NCBI RefSeq assembly: GCF_024519315.1
Contig: NZ_JANIIC010000050.1
Location: 28,077 to 92,076, forward strand
Source of the DNA: Streptomyces malaysiensis subsp. samsunensis
GTDB taxonomy: Bacteria > Actinomycetota > Actinomycetes > Streptomycetales > Streptomycetaceae
Reading direction: 5' to 3'
DNA: 64,000 bases
The position numbers and the translations under genes were made by a program. The first letter of the stretch is position 1. Every line of letters begins with the position of its first letter. A model generated the notes under the pieces. That model saw only the letters and a program-made list of their open reading frames with translations, did not search any database and was not told the origin of the DNA. Shown here one piece after another: positions 35,475 to 44,355 of the stretch.

Positions 35475-35681
35475 GGGGATCACCCTCGGGCCCGTGGAGC
35501 CCGACACCCTCACAGCGTCACGCGACGGCCAGTCGCGACACGGCATGAGACATGTCGGGCAGCCCGGCCGCCCACGACGTCGCCGTCAGCCCTTGGAAGA
35601 ATCGAGGTAAAACTGCGGCAATAGGGCCTCCTGCGCTGTGGGCTGTTCAATGTGTGTCGACCAGGAGTTCGGTGACCGAGA

Positions 35682-36590
35682 TCAATGGGCCGGAGCGGCC
35701 AGGGTCGCCGGCATGCGGGGGTGGCCCGTTTCCTTCCAGACCTGGTCCAGGGCGTCGACGAATCCGCGTACGTCGTCGGCGGTGTGTACGGCTCCGGGGG
35801 CGACCCGCAGGATCTCCTCCCCGACCCGCACGCTCGGCGCGTTGATCGCTTGCACGTAGATTCCGTGCTGGTCGAGCAGGTGCGCGGACATCCGCTTGCA
35901 CACGGCCTCGTCCCGCACCAGGACGGAAACGATGTGTGTCTGGTCCGAAATGAAGGGAATGCCACGCTCGTTCAGCAGCCGGTGCATCAACTGCGCTTTG
36001 GACCACAGCTGTTCCCGCTCGGCCTCGGAGGAGCGCAGATGGCGTACGGCGGCCGTGGCGCCGGCGGCCAAGGCGGGCGGCAGGGCGGTGGTGAAGATGA
36101 AGGAGCGGGAGAACATGCGCACCGCCTCGATGACTTCGGCGGGGCCGGCGATGTAGCCGCCGGTGGTGCCGAAGCCCTTGGCCAGGGTGCCCATGATGAC
36201 GGTGAAGTCGTCGGCGATGCCCTCCCGGGCCGCGATGCCGGCGCCCTCCGGACCGTACATGCCCACCGCGTGCACCTCGTCGAGGTACGTCATCGCTCCG
36301 TGGCGCTTGGCGATGTCGGAGAGTTCGGCCAGCGGGGCGATGTCGCCGTTCATCGAGTACACGGACTCGGCGACGATGAGCTTGGGGGCGTCCGGGTCGG
36401 CCGCCGCTATCAGCTCTTCCAGGTGAGCGGGGTCGTTGTGGCGGAAGATCTGCTTCTGGGCGTGGCTGTGGCGCAGGCCGTCGATGATGGAGGCGTGGTT
36501 GAGCGCGTCGGAGAAGACGATGCACCCCTCCATGCGGCCGGCGATGACCGACAGCGCGCCGTCGTTGGCGGTGTAGCCGGAGGTGAACAG
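35682..36590 (-). pseudogene. Truncated 5-aminolevulinate synthase (C5N-type), N-terminus missing
   Basis: PLP-dependent acyltransferase condensing glycine and succinyl-CoA. The retained part reads RLFTSGYTANDGALSVIAGR, then IVFSDALNHASIIDGLRHSH, YLDEVHAVGMYG, GTLAKGFGTTGGYIAG (with the PLP Lys) and RVGEEILRVAPGA to the normal C-terminus, about 302 codons of the usual ~405-410. Homology stops abruptly at 36590, where an acyl-CoA ligase fragment begins on the other strand. Streptomyces make haem by the C5 route, so ALAS genes there normally serve C5N-unit biosynthesis (asukamycin type). An internal ATG at 36533 could give a 283-residue product, unlikely to be active. Confidence 0.75.
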
Positions 36591-36967
36591 GCGATCTGGG
36601 AGTCAAGGACGCCGACGGCTACCTCACCCTCGTCGACCGCAAGAAGGACATGGTGCTGCGCGGTGGCTACAACGTCTATCCGCGCGAGGTCGAGGATGTG
36701 CTGATGCGCCACCCGGCCATCGCCCAGGTCGCCGTCATCGGTGTCCCCGACGACAAGTACGGCGAGGAGGTGTGTGCCGTGGTACGGACGCGGCCGGGCA
36801 CGGACCCGGACGCGGCGCTGGCCACGGACATCGTGTCCTGGAGCAGACAGCGAGTCGCCGCGCACAAGTACCCGCGCCTGGTGGAGTTCGTCGAGGACTT
36901 CCCCCTCGGGCCGAGCGGCAAGGTACTGAAACGGGAACTCACCGCCCGCTTCGCCCACGGCCGCTGA
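36590..36967 (+). pseudogene. Truncated acyl-CoA ligase, C-terminal domain only
   Basis: Starting exactly at the ALAS breakpoint the frame reads GDLGVKDADGYLTLVDRKKD, then MVLRGGYNVYPREVEDVLMR and ends with GPSGKVLKRELTARF. These are the hinge, A8-A10 motifs and catalytic Lys of an AMP-forming ligase. The N-terminal ~75% is missing. In C5N cassettes an ALAS is accompanied by an acyl-CoA ligase and an amide synthetase, so both fragments may derive from one such cassette. Residues kept are undamaged, pointing to a recent event. Confidence 0.7.
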
Positions 36968-36980
36968 CCCGGCGTGCCCG

Positions 36981-37004
36981 CGCCCACACGCCCACACGCC
37001 CACA
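36981..37004. repeat. Three tandem copies of CGCCCACA
   Basis: Perfect 8-base repeats followed by a partial fourth, just after the truncated ligase. A short simple repeat; no function evident. The interval to 37144 has no gene. Confidence 0.7.
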
Positions 37005-37144
37005 CGCCGGACGGTACGGCCGACGAACTCGATCTGGGATGGATCCGTGCAGGCGGAGCCCGGCGGCATGGCTCCCGGGTGTCTTGTCGTAGCCGGTCGC
37101 CAGTCCGTGCCATTCCGGAGCCAGCCCCCTTGCCGCTGCCGGCC

Positions 37145-37300
37145 TCAGTGGCGGAGCAGCGGGGTCAGGATCTGCCCCTGCGCCTTTCCCTGAAAGGTGC
37201 CGCTGGTGAGCGTGATGGACCCACCGTCCCGTACGTGATCCAGAGCCCGGCGTAGCAGCCACACCTGACCCAGCAGCTTGCCCTTCAAACCGAGGGTGAA
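37145..37300 (-). pseudogene. Fragment of a short-chain dehydrogenase
   Basis: The frame reads LKGKLLGQVWLLRRALDHVR then DGGSITLTSGTFQGK before a stop after LRH. This matches the central part of small SDR proteins (SITLTSG is the catalytic-Ser region). Neither the NAD-binding N-terminus nor the YxxxK segment is present nearby, so it is a relic. Sequence from 37301 to 37490 is unremarkable. Confidence 0.5.
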
Positions 37301-37490
37301 CTCGTCATCCGAAGGGGATGCGAACGGCGTCAGCCGACCGCTGGCCGCGCAGCAGACGGAGGTTGATGGCCTCGACGACTGGCGAGGCCGGATCGCGGCC
37401 GCCCGGACGCCGGGCGTCCGGGCGGCCAACCGGGCCTTGGTGACACGTACCGCGTGGATCGCCGTCCGCGCACCGGGACGTGCGGTCGCC

Positions 37491-38417
37491 TTACGGCGTG
37501 TAGACGGCGTCGCTGCCGTACAGTTCCCTGGTGAACGCGGAGACATCGGCGCTGCGATCGGCGCCGTCGAGGTTGTACGTCAGATAGACGCCGTACCCCT
37601 CGCTGACGGTGCGGCGGGCGAGGTCGGCGGCCGTGCTCTGCGAGGTCCGGCCGATCTCGACGGCCGCCGGCGACAGCTTCGACTTGGGCAGCGCCACGCG
37701 GGGCACCTGCCAGGTGCCGTAGTACGGGTTCCAGGCGTAGTCGAACTTGGACGAGATGTCGACGCCGCCGTAGGAGAGGCGCGACGCGGCCGGGCCGATG
37801 TTGTAGAGGCTGATGATCTTGTCCGGCATGTTCGCGCGCAGCGCCGTCACCAGGTGCACGAACGAGCTGTCGTTGGGCTGGCCCGTGCCGTTGTTGCCGT
37901 AGTCGGCGTACTCGTCATCGAAGTCGATGCCGTCCAGGCCGTACTTGGCCACGGTGTCCGACAGTTGCTTCGCGAACGCCGAAGCCGCCTGCTGGGAAGG
38001 GAAGTTGGCGAAGCCCGCGCCCTCATGGTTGCCGAGCACCGAGAGGACGACCTTGATGCCCTTCTGCTGCAACGGCCGTATCTCCGTGGCGGCGTTGTCG
38101 AGGACGCGCTGCACGTTCTCGTTGAAGTGCAGATACGCGGCCTTCGTACCCGTGTCGTAGTTGATGTTCGCCGCGAAGACCACGGCGACGTCGAAGACAT
38201 TGCCGCCGCCGTTGGCGAGGGTGTACTTGCCGACGTTGCGCATGCTGTTGTTGTTCACCTCGACGTACGCCACCGAGGTCGGCCCCTGTTTCGCGGGGGC
38301 GGGGGCCGCTGCCGCGCCGGTCGCGGCGGTCGCGGCGGTCCCGCCGAAGGCGAGGGCCGCGACCGCGGAGAGCGCTAACGCGGCCGTCCGTACTCTGCTC
38401 CGTACCAGAGTGAACAT
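37491..38417 (-). CDS. Secreted endo-beta-N-acetylglucosaminidase (EndoH-like, GH18)
   Basis: Exported GH18 hydrolase of 308 residues very close to Endo H, which cleaves the chitobiose core of high-mannose N-glycans. A signal peptide (VRTAALALSAVAALAFGGTAATA) precedes the domain. The catalytic DxxDxDxE motif is GLDGIDFDDEY, with Asp and Glu as in Endo H; further Endo H-like blocks are GPAASRLSYGG, DYAWNPYYGTWQVP and YGVYLTYNLDGADR. No partner glycan transporter is adjacent, so it probably acts alone on glycoproteins in soil material. Confidence 0.92.
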   Translation of the reverse strand: MFTLVRSRVRTAALALSAVAALAFGGTAATAATGAAAAPAPAKQGPTSVAYVEVNNNSMRNVGKYTLANGGGNVFDVAVVFAANINYDTGTKAAYLHFNENVQRVLDNAATEIRPLQQKGIKVVLSVLGNHEGAGFANFPSQQAASAFAKQLSDTVAKYGLDGIDFDDEYADYGNNGTGQPNDSSFVHLVTALRANMPDKIISLYNIGPAASRLSYGGVDISSKFDYAWNPYYGTWQVPRVALPKSKLSPAAVEIGRTSQSTAADLARRTVSEGYGVYLTYNLDGADRSADVSAFTRELYGSDAVYTP

Positions 38418-38598
38418 CGTTGACGGGTCTCCCCTCGCATGGGTCGGCGCCCGACCTGTTCGAAAGCGCCGAGTGAGCCCCCCAAGTCTTCCGTTCCCGT
38501 CACCGAATCCCGAGAATCGCGCGCGAACTCTTCACGACTCCCACGCATGTCACGCCGCGCCCCGGCGCTCGCCCATTTCGACGGCGAGGCCCCGCGTA

Positions 38599-39195
38599 TC
38601 AGGACATGGTGTTCCGGCGCGGCTCGTTGCGCACATGCGCACGCACCCCTTGCAGGCCGAACAGGATGAGCAGCTCCACCACGCCGCCGTCGGCGCTGCC
38701 CAGCCAGTGGGGCAAGGACGTGTCGAACTCCGCCGCCTCACCGGGCGGCAGCGTCAGGTCGCGCTCGCCGATCACCAGTCGCAGGCGTCCGTTGAGCACA
38801 TAGAGCCATTCGAAGCCTTCATGGGTCTGCGGGGTCGGTTCGAGCGGTTCCGGCCGGGCGGGGATGATCATCTTGAACGCGTGCACACCGCCCGGTCGAC
38901 GGGACAGGGGCACAAAGGTCATGCCGAACCGTCTGACCGGCTTGAGATGGATCCGGGGGTCGCCGGTGCGCGGGGCACCGACGAGGTCGTCCAGCGGAAC
39001 GTCGTAGATACGGGCGAGTGGCAGCAGCAGTTCCAGGCTCGGCCGGCGCTGCCCGCTCTCCAGCCGGGACAGGGTGCTCTCCGACACGCCGGTCGTCGCC
39101 GCGAGGTCGGCGAGGGTGATGCCTCGGTCACGGCGCAGCGCACGAAGCCGCGGTCCCACCGCGTCCAGCACGTCGTCGTCCATCGTGGGATCCAT
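38599..39195 (-). CDS. XRE-cupin transcriptional regulator
   Basis: A 198-residue regulator with an N-terminal HTH (LRALRRDRGITLADLAATTGVSESTLSRLESGQRRPSLELLLPLARIYDV) and a C-terminal cupin domain (HEGFEWLYVLNGRLRLVIGERDLTLPPGEAAEFDTSLPHW) likely to bind a small ligand or metal. ATG 39195 is chosen because the HTH begins soon after. It is divergent from the methyltransferase operon, with a 19-bp tandem duplication between them, and is the natural candidate to control it. Confidence 0.87.
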   Translation of the reverse strand: MDPTMDDDVLDAVGPRLRALRRDRGITLADLAATTGVSESTLSRLESGQRRPSLELLLPLARIYDVPLDDLVGAPRTGDPRIHLKPVRRFGMTFVPLSRRPGGVHAFKMIIPARPEPLEPTPQTHEGFEWLYVLNGRLRLVIGERDLTLPPGEAAEFDTSLPHWLGSADGGVVELLILFGLQGVRAHVRNEPRRNTMS

Positions 39196-39251
39196 GAGCC
39201 CCACCTTGCCATTACCGCAAGATTTCGTGCCAGTTCGCCGTGCGCCGCCAA

Positions 39252-39289
39252 GACTGAGCACCCCATCGACGACTGAGCACCCCATCGAC
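39252..39289. repeat. Perfect 19-bp tandem duplication in a divergent promoter region
   Basis: GACTGAGCACCCCATCGAC occurs twice back to back (39252-39270, 39271-39289), ending 13 bases before the methyltransferase start and next to its GAGGAG ribosome site. It may be a recent slippage duplication or a doubled operator. Confidence 0.85.
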
Positions 39290-39302
39290 CCGAGGAGTCC
39301 TG

Positions 39303-39929
39303 ATGAGCACCACCGATGCGGCCACCTTCTGGGACGGCGTCTACGCTGCCCGGCCGGCGGCCGGCGCCCCGCGGCCGAACGCCCGCCTCACCGAGACGGT
39401 GACGGGCCTGCCGCCCGCTGACGCACTGGACCTCGGATGCGGCGACGGCGGCGACGCGCTGTGGCTCGCCGGCCAGGGGTGGCAGGTCACCGCCGTCGAC
39501 ATCTCGGCCGTGGCGGTCCAGCGGCTCGCCGTCCTCGCCCGCTCACACGGCCTGGGCGACCGCGTCATCACCGTGCGGCACGACTTGCACACGTCCTTCC
39601 CGTCCGGCGCATTCGACCTGGTCTGCGCCCACTACCTGCACACCCCCTGTGACCTGGACCGGGCGACCGTCCTGCGCTCGGCCGCGCACGCGCTGCGCCC
39701 GGGCGGGCGGCTGCTGGTCGTCGACCACGGCTCGACCGCGCCATGGTCGTGGAACCAGGACCCCGATACCCGGTACCCGAGCCCGCAGGAGGTCGCCGCG
39801 GGTATCGGTCTGGCCCCGGAGACATGGACGGTCGAGCGGGCCGACGCCCCTCGCCGCATCGCGACCGGACCGGGAGGGCACACCGCCGAGGTCACCGACC
39901 ACGTCCTCCTCATCCGCCGCGCCGCCTGA
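39303..39929 (+). CDS. Class I SAM-dependent methyltransferase
   Basis: A 208-residue Rossmann methyltransferase with motif I ALDLGCGDGGDALWLAGQG, acidic loop VTAVDIS, motif II FDLVCAHYLHTP and a later strand GGRLLVVDHG. It resembles thiopurine/tellurite-type small methyltransferases with a FWDGVYAARP start; the substrate is unassigned. GAGGAG lies six bases upstream of the ATG. It leads a run of three co-directional genes (methyltransferase, DinB-like protein, secreted hydrolase) divergent from the XRE-cupin regulator. Confidence 0.85.
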   Translation: MSTTDAATFWDGVYAARPAAGAPRPNARLTETVTGLPPADALDLGCGDGGDALWLAGQGWQVTAVDISAVAVQRLAVLARSHGLGDRVITVRHDLHTSFPSGAFDLVCAHYLHTPCDLDRATVLRSAAHALRPGGRLLVVDHGSTAPWSWNQDPDTRYPSPQEVAAGIGLAPETWTVERADAPRRIATGPGGHTAEVTDHVLLIRRAA

Positions 39930-39973
39930 TCCGGCGGCCGGCGCCCCTCCTCGGCAGACGAAGGGAGACCACC

Positions 39974-40474
39974 ATGCCCACCACCACGCGCCGCGACCGC
40001 CGCGGCGACACCCCGCCGCCCCGGACCGGCAGCAGCGAGATCGAGGCCCTGCGCGGATTCCTCGACTACCTCAGGACCTCGATCGCCGCGAAGGTCGACG
40101 GCGCACCCGAGCCGCAGGTGCGGACGGCCGCGGTGGCGTCCGGTACGAACCTGCTCGGCCTGCTCAACCACCTGACCTTCGTCGAGCGCTCGATGTTCCT
40201 CGGGGACGATGTGACCGGCTGGCAGGCGACGTTCCGAGCCGCACCCGCGGACAGCGTGGCCGATGTCGTCGCCCGTTACCGGGACGCGGTCGAGCGCGCG
40301 AACGGTGTCCTCGACGGGTGCACCGACCTCGGCGCACCGGTCCCCCGACCGCGGCCGGGCCGCCCCGCTCCCAGCGTCCGCTGGGCGCTCATCCACATGA
40401 TCGAGGAGACCGGCCGACACGCGGGCCACGCGGACATCCTCCGCGAACTCATCGACGGCACGACCGGCCGCTGA
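39974..40474 (+). CDS. DinB-like (DUF664) metalloprotein
   Basis: A 166-residue four-helix-bundle protein. The likely metal ligands are His in LLGLLNHLTFVERSMF and the two in HMIEETGRHAGHADILRELIDG, the pattern of DinB/DUF664 proteins, many of which are thiol-S-transferases (mycothiol-dependent in actinomycetes). Start at ATG 39974 after AGGGAGACC; the open frame upstream belongs to a shadow. The GRHAGHADILREL ending is typical of Streptomyces members. Reaction unknown. Confidence 0.85.
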   Translation: MPTTTRRDRRGDTPPPRTGSSEIEALRGFLDYLRTSIAAKVDGAPEPQVRTAAVASGTNLLGLLNHLTFVERSMFLGDDVTGWQATFRAAPADSVADVVARYRDAVERANGVLDGCTDLGAPVPRPRPGRPAPSVRWALIHMIEETGRHAGHADILRELIDGTTGR

Positions 40475-40499
40475 CCCACCCTCTCCAGAACGGGAAGAC

Positions 40500-41579
40500 A
40501 TGATCACAGCACGACGGCCGTCGCCACGCCGCTTCCGCCGATCCACGCACACGGTGGCGACCGTGATGCTCACGCTCCTGCTCACGATCGCCACCGCCGC
40601 CTGTTCCACGTCCGCGCCCACGTCCGCGCCCAAGTCCAAGGCAACGTCCACATCCACGCCGACAGCCGGCGACGACGTTCCCGCCTACGCCGCCGCCACC
40701 CAGGACGATCCCCGGTTCAAGAAGACCTTCCGGCACAAGTTCGCCGACGTCGAAGGCGTTCGCATGCACTACGTGACCGGCGGCAGCGGCACGCCGGTCG
40801 TGCTGATACACGGCTGGCCACAGAGCTGGTACGGCTGGTGGCCGATCATGCCGGACCTCGCCGAGCACCACACCGTCTACGCCGTCGACCTTCCCGGACT
40901 GGGCGACAGCACCGGCTCACCGACCGGCTACGACAAGGCCACGCTGGCACGGTATGTGCACAAGCTGATCGCCGATCGGCTCGGGGTGCGTGACGCCCGT
41001 GTCATCGGGCACGACCTCGGCGCCGCGGTGGCATTCCAGTACGCCAGCCGATTCCCCGATGACACCGCACGCCTCGGCTACCTCGACCTGCCGCTGCCCG
41101 GTCCAAAGATCGATGCGTCCACCTACCGCGCACTGAGCTGGCACATCGCCTTTCACTCCCAGCGACGGGTTCCCGAGACGGTCGTAGGCGACGACGTCCG
41201 CGCGTACCTGGCACTGTTCTACCCTCAGGTCTCGTTCGGTGGCACGGCGTTCGGTGGCACCTCCAACCGGTCCCCGTTCACCAACGCCGAGATCGACGAG
41301 TACGCACGAACCTACAGCCGGCCCAAGGTCCTCTCGGGCGGCTTCGAGCTCTACCGCGCCCTCGACAAAGACGTCCGCGACACCGTGGCAGCGGCGCCGG
41401 TACGTGTCCCGGCCCTGCTCATGACCGCCCAAGGACAGCTCAACGCGGTCCGGGGCACCGTGGCCCCGCGCATGACCAACATCGTGCGGGCGGTGGATGT
41501 ACCGAAGGCCGGGCACTGGCTCGTCGAGGAGAACCCTCGGTTCGTCACCGCCGAGCTGTTGCGTTTCCTCGACGGATGA
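40500..41579 (+). CDS. Lipoprotein alpha/beta-hydrolase (epoxide/haloalkane-type nucleophile)
   Basis: A 359-residue hydrolase with a lipoprotein signal (VMLTLLLTIATAACS, lipid Cys near residue 36) and a Ser/Thr/Pro-rich linker. The oxyanion motif is LIHGWPQSWYGWW; the nucleophile is Asp in VIGHDLGAAVAF, as in epoxide hydrolases and haloalkane dehalogenases; the catalytic His is in KAGHWLVEENP. It would be displayed on the outer face of the membrane. A 13-bp tandem repeat starts inside its final codons. Confidence 0.87.
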   Translation: MITARRPSPRRFRRSTHTVATVMLTLLLTIATAACSTSAPTSAPKSKATSTSTPTAGDDVPAYAAATQDDPRFKKTFRHKFADVEGVRMHYVTGGSGTPVVLIHGWPQSWYGWWPIMPDLAEHHTVYAVDLPGLGDSTGSPTGYDKATLARYVHKLIADRLGVRDARVIGHDLGAAVAFQYASRFPDDTARLGYLDLPLPGPKIDASTYRALSWHIAFHSQRRVPETVVGDDVRAYLALFYPQVSFGGTAFGGTSNRSPFTNAEIDEYARTYSRPKVLSGGFELYRALDKDVRDTVAAAPVRVPALLMTAQGQLNAVRGTVAPRMTNIVRAVDVPKAGHWLVEENPRFVTAELLRFLDG

Positions 41580-41611
41580 CCACGCCGGATGGCCACACCG
41601 GATGACCACGC
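41573..41611. repeat. Three tandem 13-bp repeats over the hydrolase stop codon
   Basis: CGGATGACCACGC, CGGATGGCCACAC and CGGATGACCACGC follow each other directly. The first contains the TGA stop of the hydrolase, so the array may have grown from its 3' end. Function unknown. Confidence 0.8.
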
Positions 41612-41684
41612 CACCTGGTAGGACTCCGTCAGGCTGCCCTTGATCCTGGTGGCTTGGCCCGGTTCCTCCTGGAAGGCCCAACGG

Positions 41685-43078
41685 TCAGGAACGCACGCGG
41701 CGGAAGCGGATCGCGGTGCCTCCACCGGCGACGAGTTTCAGCTTCAGCACGGTGGACGCCCGCACCGTCTCGGTCCGGACGTCGATCGGCAGCGGGTTGT
41801 CGTGCCAGCTGGTGTCCGCGGCGTCGCTGTAGATCTCGGCTGTGTACCGGCCCCGTCCCAGGAACCGCAGCGGCAGTCTCAGCGTCCGGTCGTACTCGTC
41901 GGTGATGGCGCCGAGGTACCAGGTGTGTCCCTTGCGGCGGGCGGCCACCGTGTAGTCGCCGATCACGCAGTCCAGGAAGCGGGTCTCGTCCCAGCTGGCG
42001 GGCATGTCCTTGAGGTAGGCGAATCCGGGGTGGGAGTGGTAGTTCTCCGGGGTGTCGGCCAGCATCTGAAGCGGGCTGAAGAACACCGAGTACAGGGCGA
42101 GTTGGGCGGCCGAGGTCGTCTGTACGCGGGTGCCGAGTCCGGCCGGGTCCCAGGTCACGTTGAGTACGCCCGGGGTGTAGTCGGCCGGCCCGCCCATGAA
42201 CCTGGTGAACGGAAGGATCGTGGCCTGCTCCGGCGGGTTGCCGAGCCGTCCCATGTAGTTGTGCTGCTCCATGCCGGCGACGCCCTCGCCGGTCATCATG
42301 TTCGGGTAGGTGCGCGCCAGGCCGGTCGGCTTGATCGCCTCATGCGCGATGATCATGATCTGGTGGCGGGCCGCGGTCTCGACGACACGCTGGTAGTGAC
42401 GCACCGCTTCCTGGTCGAAGTGGCTGCGGTTCACCCCGCCCAGCACGAACTTGGTGGCGTAGCCGGTCTTGACCGAGTGGATGCCCAGCTCCGCGTACCG
42501 GGCGAAGATCGTTTCCAGGTGCTGCTCGTAGTAGTCGACGAAGCCACGGGTCTCATTGTGCGCGGTGAACCCCACGCCGTTGGCCTGGGCGTAGCGCAGC
42601 ACCTCGGCCAGGTCGAAGTCGGCCCGCGGCGTGAGGAAGTCCTGGCCGGTCCAGTCGCCGCCGGCGTTGGTGTTCCAGCCCTCGGCGAGTACGGAACTCG
42701 CGCCCGCCTCCCTGGCGAGGTCGATGTAGCGTTTGACCCGCTCGGTCGTGGCGCCGTGACGCGGTCCCTCGGTCCAGGTGGTGTGTCGCCGCTGTAGTTC
42801 CCACCAGACGCCGACGTACGTGCCGGGCGAGATCCATGACGTGTCCGCGAGCGCGCACGGCTCGTTGAGGTTCTCGATCAGATGCGATTCGGCGAGGTCG
42901 CCGGGTCGGCCGCCGATGACCAGCGTCCGCCATGGGGTGGAGAATTCGCCCCTGAGGTGGGCCTTCGCGCCGTCGGGAAGGCTGATCAGCTCGCGGTGGC
43001 GGGTGCGGCGAGCGCCCCGGTGAGTACCACGCCGGCGGTGGCGCCGACGACGGCACGGCGGCTGGGAACATTGGCCAT
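41685..43078 (-). pseudogene. GH97 glycoside hydrolase with most of its N-terminal domain deleted
   Basis: GH97 enzymes (alpha-glucosidases/galactosidases, ~630-680 residues) have an N-terminal beta domain, a TIM barrel and a C-terminal beta domain. Here the ATG at 43078 encodes a good signal peptide (SRRAVVGATAGVVLTGALAA) that hits a TGA near 42990. In another frame, the sequence resumes at LISLPDGAKAHLRGEFSTPW and runs through ENLNEPC, GVWWE, HGATTERVKRYIDLA, EGWNTNAGGDW, HNETRGFVDYYEQHL, IAHEAIKPTG and the C-terminal domain. Roughly 200 codons are missing between the parts. From 42602 a GTG could start a 305-residue fragment, but that lacks part of the barrel. Confidence 0.75.
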
Positions 43079-43225
43079 GTCACGCTCCATCAGGGGTGGT
43101 TGGCGACAGAGCCCGGACGGTGCCCTTGCTCCGGAGCCGGTCGGGCGTGCGACGAGCCGTGGGTGATCCGGGCCGGGGCGCGCGCCGGCTTCGCGCGCCC
43201 TGCCACACCGGGCGCCGTTGCCACG

Positions 43226-43245
43226 TTGTTACAACGTTGTAGCAA
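43226..43245. promoter_or_regulatory. LacI-type operator upstream of the broken GH97 gene
   Basis: TTGTTACAACGTTGTAGCAA is a 20-bp dyad with central ACGT and one mismatched pair, the form recognised by LacI/GalR regulators of sugar genes. It lies about 150 bases before the GH97 start, suggesting that gene was once sugar-inducible. No LacI gene is in the window. The interval 43079-43415 otherwise has no gene. Confidence 0.5.
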
Positions 43246-43293
43246 GCGCTTTCTACGGACGTCAACCCTTCGGCGAACGGAAGCGACACCCAA

Positions 43294-43338
43294 TGTTGAC
43301 ACTGCACACCACATGAGGTCATTGTTGACACCGCACAC
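43294..43338. repeat. Direct repeat TGTTGACAC(T/C)GCACAC ahead of an SDR gene
   Basis: Sixteen-base units at 43294-43309 and 43323-43338, 29 bases apart with one difference. Each contains TTGACA. They precede the SDR start at 43416 and may be paired regulator sites or a duplicated promoter element. Confidence 0.5.
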
Positions 43339-43415
43339 ATCCAGCCGTTCGCCCGGCTCCCGGATGTCCGCCGCCCCGTGCTCCGCACGCCGAAACCGAA
43401 GGACTTCCCCGCCTC

Positions 43416-44255
43416 ATGCACAGCTATCGCGGCACCACCACGTTGGTCACCGGAGCTTCCAAGGGGCTCGGCCGGGCCTACGCCCACGAGCTCGCCCGAC
43501 GCGGCTCCCACCTGGTCCTCGTCGCCCGTTCGCACACGGCGCTGGAGCAGATCGCCGCCGAGATCCGCACGGAATACGGTGTTGACGCCCGGGTCATCGC
43601 GGCGGACCTGTCGGATCCATCGGGCCCCGCCACCGTCCTCGATGAGCTGAAGGGGCAGCGGGTCACCGTCGATCTCCTGCTCAACAACGCGGGCATGGGG
43701 TCCGTCGGCCCCTTTTTCAGCCGCCCCTTCGAGCAGAGTCTGGAGTCGGTCGAGGTCAACGTCACCGGCCTGATGCGGATGACCCGGCTGATCGGGGCGG
43801 ACATGGTCGAGCGCGGCTCGGGCGGCATCATCAACGTCGGCTCGACCGCCGCCTTCCAGCCCATGCCCTACCAGGCCAGCTACGCCGCGACGAAGGCGTT
43901 CGTCCTCTTCTTCACCGAGGCGCTCGCCGAAGAGCTGCGGGGCACCGGGGTACGTGTCATGGGCGCCCACCCCGGCGCGACCGACACCGGTTTCTTCGAC
44001 AACACCACCGCCGTCATGGACCCCAGGGTGACCGACCGGCCCGAGGCGGTCGCCACGAAGACACTGGACGACTTCGCGCGCGGCAAGGCGGCCTCGTATC
44101 CGGGCCGGAGGCTCCATCGGGTGAGTTCGTGGGCGGCGCGGTTCCTTCCCCGTACGGCCGTCACGCGTGGTGTCGCGGCCATGAACCGCAAGTTGGGGCA
44201 CCACGAGGTCCAGGACGTCGGCGCCCCGGCGAGTTCGTCGGAGAGTCCGTCGTAG
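43416..44255 (+). CDS. Short-chain dehydrogenase/reductase
   Basis: A 279-residue classical SDR: cofactor motif LVTGASKGLGRAYA, NNAGMG, catalytic Ser in NVGSTAAFQPMPYQASYAATK (Tyr and Lys of YxxxK in YAATK), then PGATDTGFF. This pattern (DltE/YqjQ-like) is common in actinobacterial reductases of unknown substrate. A basic residue after the first strand suggests NADPH preference. Monocistronic and divergent from the GH97 remnant. Confidence 0.87.
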   Translation: MHSYRGTTTLVTGASKGLGRAYAHELARRGSHLVLVARSHTALEQIAAEIRTEYGVDARVIAADLSDPSGPATVLDELKGQRVTVDLLLNNAGMGSVGPFFSRPFEQSLESVEVNVTGLMRMTRLIGADMVERGSGGIINVGSTAAFQPMPYQASYAATKAFVLFFTEALAEELRGTGVRVMGAHPGATDTGFFDNTTAVMDPRVTDRPEAVATKTLDDFARGKAASYPGRRLHRVSSWAARFLPRTAVTRGVAAMNRKLGHHEVQDVGAPASSSESPS

Positions 44256-44355
44256 GCGTCGGCGATCAGCAGGGTGATGAGCGCTTCACGGTCGCGGACG
44301 TGGCCGTGGGGGCTCACCGCGGCGGAGAGCGACGAAACCCACGGGCCGGAAATCC

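Noticed and set aside
35682..36533. ALAS as a functional haem-pathway gene
   Set aside because: About 100 N-terminal residues are missing at a sharp breakpoint, and Streptomyces use glutamyl-tRNA for haem.
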